Source of the DNA: Candidatus Arcticimaribacter sp.
Lineage (GTDB): Bacteria; Bacteroidota; Bacteroidia; Flavobacteriales; Flavobacteriaceae
Length of the DNA stretch: 39,514 nt
Direction of reading: 5' to 3'
Assembly (NCBI GenBank): GCA_011526265.1
Contig: WTJN01000055.1
Span: 1-39,514 of the forward strand
Part shown: piece after piece, positions 39,176-39,514 of the stretch
Numbering within the stretch: the first letter of the stretch is position 1
How the letters are laid out: the number at the start of each line of letters is the position of its first letter
Notes under the pieces: generated by a model
Database searches by the model: none
What the model was told of the DNA's origin: nothing
What the model saw: the letters and a program-made list of their open reading frames with translations, nothing else
Translations under genes and position numbers: made by a program

Positions 39176-39514
39176 TTAATAATGACACTTTCCACATTCC
39201 AAGCCACCCATTTGTGCAGCGGTCAATTTTTCAACACCATATTTTTTAGAAAGTGCTTCGTGTATCTTGGCGTAATATTCATTGTCTTCGACCTTTACGT
39301 TGGTCTCACGATGACAATTGATACACCAACCCATGGTAAGGGGAGAATACTGATACATGATTTCCATTTCCTCAACAGGACCGTGACAAGTCTGGCACTC
39401 GATCTGCCCCACTTGAACGTGTTGCGCGTGGTTGAAGTAAACAAAATCTGGAAGGTTGTGAATACGCACCCATTTGACAGGTGAAGTTTCGCCAGTGTAG
39501 CGCTGATTCTCTTC
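39176..39514 (-). CDS. actA: Alternative complex III multihaem cytochrome c subunit ActA, C-terminal part (5' end lies outside the window)
   Basis: Three CxxCH motifs visible (CQTCH, CINCH, CGKCH). The track's start at 39469 is an internal GTG (Val); the frame stays open to the window edge (EENQRYTGETSPVKWVRIHNLPDFVYFNHAQHV). Confidence 0.93.
   Translation of the reverse strand, partial: EENQRYTGETSPVKWVRIHNLPDFVYFNHAQHVQVGQIECQTCHGPVEEMEIMYQYSPLTMGWCINCHRETNVKVEDNEYYAKIHEALSKKYGVEKLTAAQMGGLECGKCHY

Noticed and set aside
39176-39469. ORF track's 97-aa protein as a complete small cytochrome
   Set aside because: The start is an internal GTG; the reading frame continues open to the window edge with ActA-like sequence, so it is a truncated actA.

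Overview
The window reads as a chromosomal segment of a Bacteroidota (Flavobacteriia-like) genome, almost entirely coded on the minus strand. From left to right it holds four blocks. (1) A housekeeping block: VanZ-like protein, gcvH, a ~7.4 kb sprA (type IX secretion translocon) gene, ruvA, and a MaeB-type malic enzyme. (2) An accessory, PUL-like locus (11271-27307): a divergent LacI regulator, a SusC/SusD pair, two tandem >1080-aa FG-GAP/VCBS + ASPIC/UnbV (CRTAC1-type) lipoproteins, a membrane-anchored protein resembling an SRPBCC/GyrI-type effector-binding fold, a lipoprotein with a nearly complete vanadate-binding haloperoxidase/PAP2 motif, and an SLC45-like MFS transporter. It contains no recognisable glycoside hydrolase, polysaccharide lyase or sulfatase. 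(3) queG and ruvB. (4) A respiratory supercluster: alternative complex III (actA partial, actB-F) followed by cytochrome c oxidase subunits II and I. Two strong intrinsic terminators, a LacI-type operator and several exact Bacteroidetes-type -7 boxes (TAnnTTTG) are visible. The best candidate for an undescribed system is the LacI/SusCD/CRTAC1x2/GyrI-like/haloperoxidase/MFS locus. No CRISPR arrays, rRNA, tRNA or insertion sequences were recognised. All family assignments come from motif and sequence recognition by eye; no database search was run.
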